A DNA stretch of 7,708 nucleotides, from NCBI GenBank assembly GCA_029262715.1, contig JAJCYX010000274.1, positions 1 through 7,708 of the forward strand, in the 5' to 3' direction. The notes below the pieces were generated by a model, which saw only the letters and a program-made list of their open reading frames with translations, was not told the origin of the DNA and searched no databases. Source of the stretch: Chloroflexota bacterium. GTDB lineage: Bacteria; Chloroflexota; Dehalococcoidia; Lucifugimonadales; Lucifugimonadaceae. Below are positions 5,594 to 7,708 of this stretch, one piece after another. The translations under genes were made by a program, and so were the position numbers. The first letter of the stretch is position 1, and every line of letters starts with the position of its first letter.

Positions 5594-7273
5594 ATGACCC
5601 AGAACAACGATCCCGCCACCAATCGCCCAAACTTCATAGTGATCATGGTCGATGACCTCGGCTTCTCCGATCTCGGTTGCTACGGCGGAGAGATCAACAC
5701 CCCGAACATCGACTCTCTCGGCCTCAACGGCATCCGCTTCACACAGATGTACAACGGCGCACGCTGCTGCCCATCCCGGGCCGCTCTGCTCACCGGTCTT
5801 CACCCGCACCAGGCCGGAATCGGGCAGATGACCAACGACCTCGGCGTGCCTGCCTACCAGGGCTACCTGAACGAAACCAGCGTCACGATGGCCGAAGTGC
5901 TTGGCCAGGTCGGATACCGCACCTTGATGTCAGGCAAGTGGCACGTCGCCAGTAGCTGGGACAACCGGCTGAGAGATCAGTGGGTGCTTGGTGACAAGAA
6001 GCACCCGATGCCAAAGCAGCGCGGCTTCGATCGCTTCTTCGGACTGATGAACGCCGCTGACTCCTACTGGAACCCGAAATCGCTTGTGATGGAAGACCAG
6101 TTGATCGATGTGGAAACAGACGATTTCCATCTGACAGACGCCATAGCGGACAACGCCGTCAAGCAGATTGACGAGGCCGTCGGCATCGGCAAGCCGTTCT
6201 TTCAGTACCTCGCATTTACCGCCCCGCACTGGCCGCTTCATGCGTGGGAAGACGACATCGCCAAGTACGAAGGCAAGTACATGAAGGGCTGGGACGCCAT
6301 TCGCACTGCGCGGCACGAAGAGATGAAGGGCCTTGGAATCGTCGACAGTAAGTGGCCGATCTCGCCTCGGGATGAGGATTCGCCACCGTGGGAGGACGTT
6401 GAGAACAAGGAGTATGAGGACATTCGCATGGCGGTGTACTCGGCGATGATCGAGCAGGTCGACCGCGGTGTTGGAAGAGTGATCGACACGTTGAAGCAGA
6501 ACGGCCAGTTCGATAACACGGTGATCATGTTCCTGTCTGACAACGGCGGCTGCGCAGAGCTTTTCCAGGAGGACACGGATTGGCCTGACGCATCACAGTG
6601 GGCGGCTTCAAAGACGTTGGATGGCGAAGAGGTCCGGGTTGGCGACATTCCTGACCTGCGGCCGGGACTAGACACGACGTTCCAGGCGGTCGAGTTGCCG
6701 TGGGCGAACGTGTCAGACACGCCATTCCGGTTGTTCAAGCGCTGGATCCACGAAGGCGGCGTGACCACCCCGTTCATCGTCCACTGGCCTGCCAAAATCA
6801 AGAAGGCCGAGATCAAGCAGTCACCGATGCAGATGATCGACATCTCAGCCACGCTCTACGACCTTGCAGGTGCGAGCTATCCGTCCGAGTTCAGCAACAA
6901 CGAGATCACTCCGATCGAGGGTGAGAGTTTCGCTGGTCTTCTTAGCGCAGGCGATTCGTGGCAGCGGGAGAAGCCGATCACGATTGAGCACGAAGGGAAC
7001 CGCGGGATACGCGTCGGTGACTGGAAGCTGGTTGCGGAGTGGGAAGGCTCGTGGGAGCTGTACAACATGGCGGACGACCGCACGGAGCTGAATGACCTGG
7101 CGTCAAAGGAGCCGGAGCGAGTCGCTGAGATGGAGAAGGCTTACGGGGAGTGGGCCGAGCGCGCAGGCGTGTTGCCGTGGCCGGTAATCCCCACGGTCGT
7201 AGCGAAACGCCTCAAAGGCAAGCACGCTCACATCTCGCAGCACAGAGCGCCACTAAGCGGCGAGATGCGGTAG
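5594..7273 (+). CDS. Type I (formylglycine) sulfatase
   Basis: A 559-residue sulfatase of the alkaline phosphatase superfamily; the length is normal. It hydrolyses sulfate esters through a formylglycine nucleophile. The signature C-x-P-S-R is at 58-62 followed by AALLTG, so Cys58 is the residue converted to formylglycine. Metal ligands are Asp20 and Asp21 (MVDD) plus Asp316 and Asn317 (LSDNGG). Active-site Lys115 and His117 lie in GKWH, His212 in APHWPLHA, and Lys382 in RLFKRW. The C-terminal subdomain (about 430-545) has the usual RVGDWKLV and ELYNMADDRTELNDLA sequences. No signal peptide or transmembrane segment precedes the catalytic domain, so it appears cytoplasmic. A separate formylglycine-generating enzyme is needed and is not in the window. 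The substrate cannot be told from sequence. It is divergent from the GDPD gene and followed 81 bases later by an ABC ATPase gene. Confidence 0.95.
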   Translation: MTQNNDPATNRPNFIVIMVDDLGFSDLGCYGGEINTPNIDSLGLNGIRFTQMYNGARCCPSRAALLTGLHPHQAGIGQMTNDLGVPAYQGYLNETSVTMAEVLGQVGYRTLMSGKWHVASSWDNRLRDQWVLGDKKHPMPKQRGFDRFFGLMNAADSYWNPKSLVMEDQLIDVETDDFHLTDAIADNAVKQIDEAVGIGKPFFQYLAFTAPHWPLHAWEDDIAKYEGKYMKGWDAIRTARHEEMKGLGIVDSKWPISPRDEDSPPWEDVENKEYEDIRMAVYSAMIEQVDRGVGRVIDTLKQNGQFDNTVIMFLSDNGGCAELFQEDTDWPDASQWAASKTLDGEEVRVGDIPDLRPGLDTTFQAVELPWANVSDTPFRLFKRWIHEGGVTTPFIVHWPAKIKKAEIKQSPMQMIDISATLYDLAGASYPSEFSNNEITPIEGESFAGLLSAGDSWQREKPITIEHEGNRGIRVGDWKLVAEWEGSWELYNMADDRTELNDLASKEPERVAEMEKAYGEWAERAGVLPWPVIPTVVAKRLKGKHAHISQHRAPLSGEMR

Positions 7274-7354
7274 GGAGCTCATCATATGGCACCCTTCACA
7301 GGTTCGTTACGTCTCACGTAGCCATACCGTGACACGCGGCAGGACAATAGACGC
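7274..7354. other. Spacer between the sulfatase and ABC ATPase genes
   Basis: Eighty-one bases with no gene and no clear terminator; there is no stem followed by a T-tract. The two flanking genes could be cotranscribed, or the ATPase gene may use the promoter-like element at its 5' end. Confidence 0.5.
7341..7348 (+). promoter_or_regulatory. AGGA / GACAAT element ahead of the ABC ATPase start
   Basis: AGGA at 7341-7344 could be a Shine-Dalgarno with a rather long ten-base spacing to the ATG at 7355. The overlapping GACAAT (7343-7348) sits at -12 to -7 if transcription starts at the ATG, and matches TATAAT at four positions. The sequence alone cannot separate the two readings. Confidence 0.25.
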
Positions 7355-7708
7355 ATGTCTACCGCATGTCTTGAAAACAATGTAAATAGCGCTGATACGA
7401 CTGGTACTGGAGCATCTGTCGGCGAACTGGCGCTTGAGGTCATCGGGCTTAGCAAGATCTATCCGAACGGCCGCGGTATTCGTGATGTCAGCTTCACTGT
7501 TCGCAAGGGTGAGGTGTTTGGCCTTCTCGGCCCGAACGGCGCTGGCAAAACGACGGTTATCCGCACCCTGTTGGACTTCATCCGTCCTACTGTAGGAAAG
7601 GCTCTGCTGCTCGGCGCAGATGAACAACTGTCCCCATCTTCGCGGAATCGTGTTGGCTTTCTTCCCGGCGATTTGGCACTTGTTGAACGAACGGATGCAC
7701 GTGACTGG
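7355..7708 (+). CDS. ABC transporter ATP-binding protein, ABC-2 type, N-terminal part
   Basis: The first 118 residues of an ABC transporter nucleotide-binding domain, cut by the right edge. After a polar 25-residue lead comes the typical opening (LALEVIGLSKIYPNG, 25-39), then KGEVFGLLGPNGAGKTT with the Walker A at 59-67 (Lys65, Thr66). The VGFLPGDLAL segment (100-109) is at the Q-loop position. It has Gly-Asp where many have Gln or Glu, a variant common in ABC-2 type exporters of the drug or bacitracin class. The signature motif, Walker B and H-loop lie outside the window. The permease partner would be expected just downstream. The substrate is unknown. It is codirectional with the sulfatase gene, but a shared function is not implied. 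Confidence 0.9.
   Translation, partial: MSTACLENNVNSADTTGTGASVGELALEVIGLSKIYPNGRGIRDVSFTVRKGEVFGLLGPNGAGKTTVIRTLLDFIRPTVGKALLLGADEQLSPSSRNRVGFLPGDLALVERTDARDW

Noticed and set aside
7231..7267. Perfect 8-base inverted repeat (CATCTCGC / GCGAGATG) at the sulfatase 3' end, considered as a terminator
   Set aside because: It lies inside the coding sequence, has a 21-base loop and no T-tract; a few such repeats are expected by chance in a window of this size.

Overview
The window looks like a piece of a free-living, probably marine, heterotrophic bacterial genome. GC is moderately high and the genes are packed tightly on both strands. The mix of a rhamnonate-dehydratase-like enolase-superfamily enzyme, a type I sulfatase, a glycerophosphodiesterase and an ABC-2 type ATPase would fit Chloroflexota of the SAR202 type. 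That assignment is an inference from gene content only; no marker gene is present. No rRNA, tRNA, CRISPR array, insertion sequence or phage gene was seen.

Left third (1-2467, minus strand): one uninterrupted reading frame of 822 codons that runs off the left edge. It encodes a very long, almost entirely helical coiled-coil protein behind a lipoprotein signal peptide. Its only cysteine is the lipobox cysteine. The frame has no stop inside the window. Its reverse strand produces many short spurious ORFs.

Middle (2468-4525): a 220-base divergent spacer leads to a small DUF1232/YkvA-type membrane protein (2688-3065, plus). It converges on a minus-strand enolase-superfamily gene (3329-4525) that most resembles L-rhamnonate dehydratase. 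A possible 60-codon ORF (3144-3326) follows that gene directly.

Right half (4713-7708): a glycerophosphodiester phosphodiesterase gene (4713-5510, minus) lies upstream of the enolase gene on the same strand. It is divergent, across an 83-base spacer, from a type I sulfatase gene (5594-7273, plus). An ABC transporter ATPase gene starts at 7355 and is cut by the right edge.

Together the enolase, phosphodiesterase and sulfatase could release sulfate and glycerol phosphate and dehydrate an acid sugar, as in scavenging of sulfated or phosphorylated organic matter. All three appear cytoplasmic, so substrates would have to be imported. The linkage is suggestive only. Several genes have a -10-like hexamer placed directly ahead of the start codon, consistent with leaderless transcription, but the sample is small.
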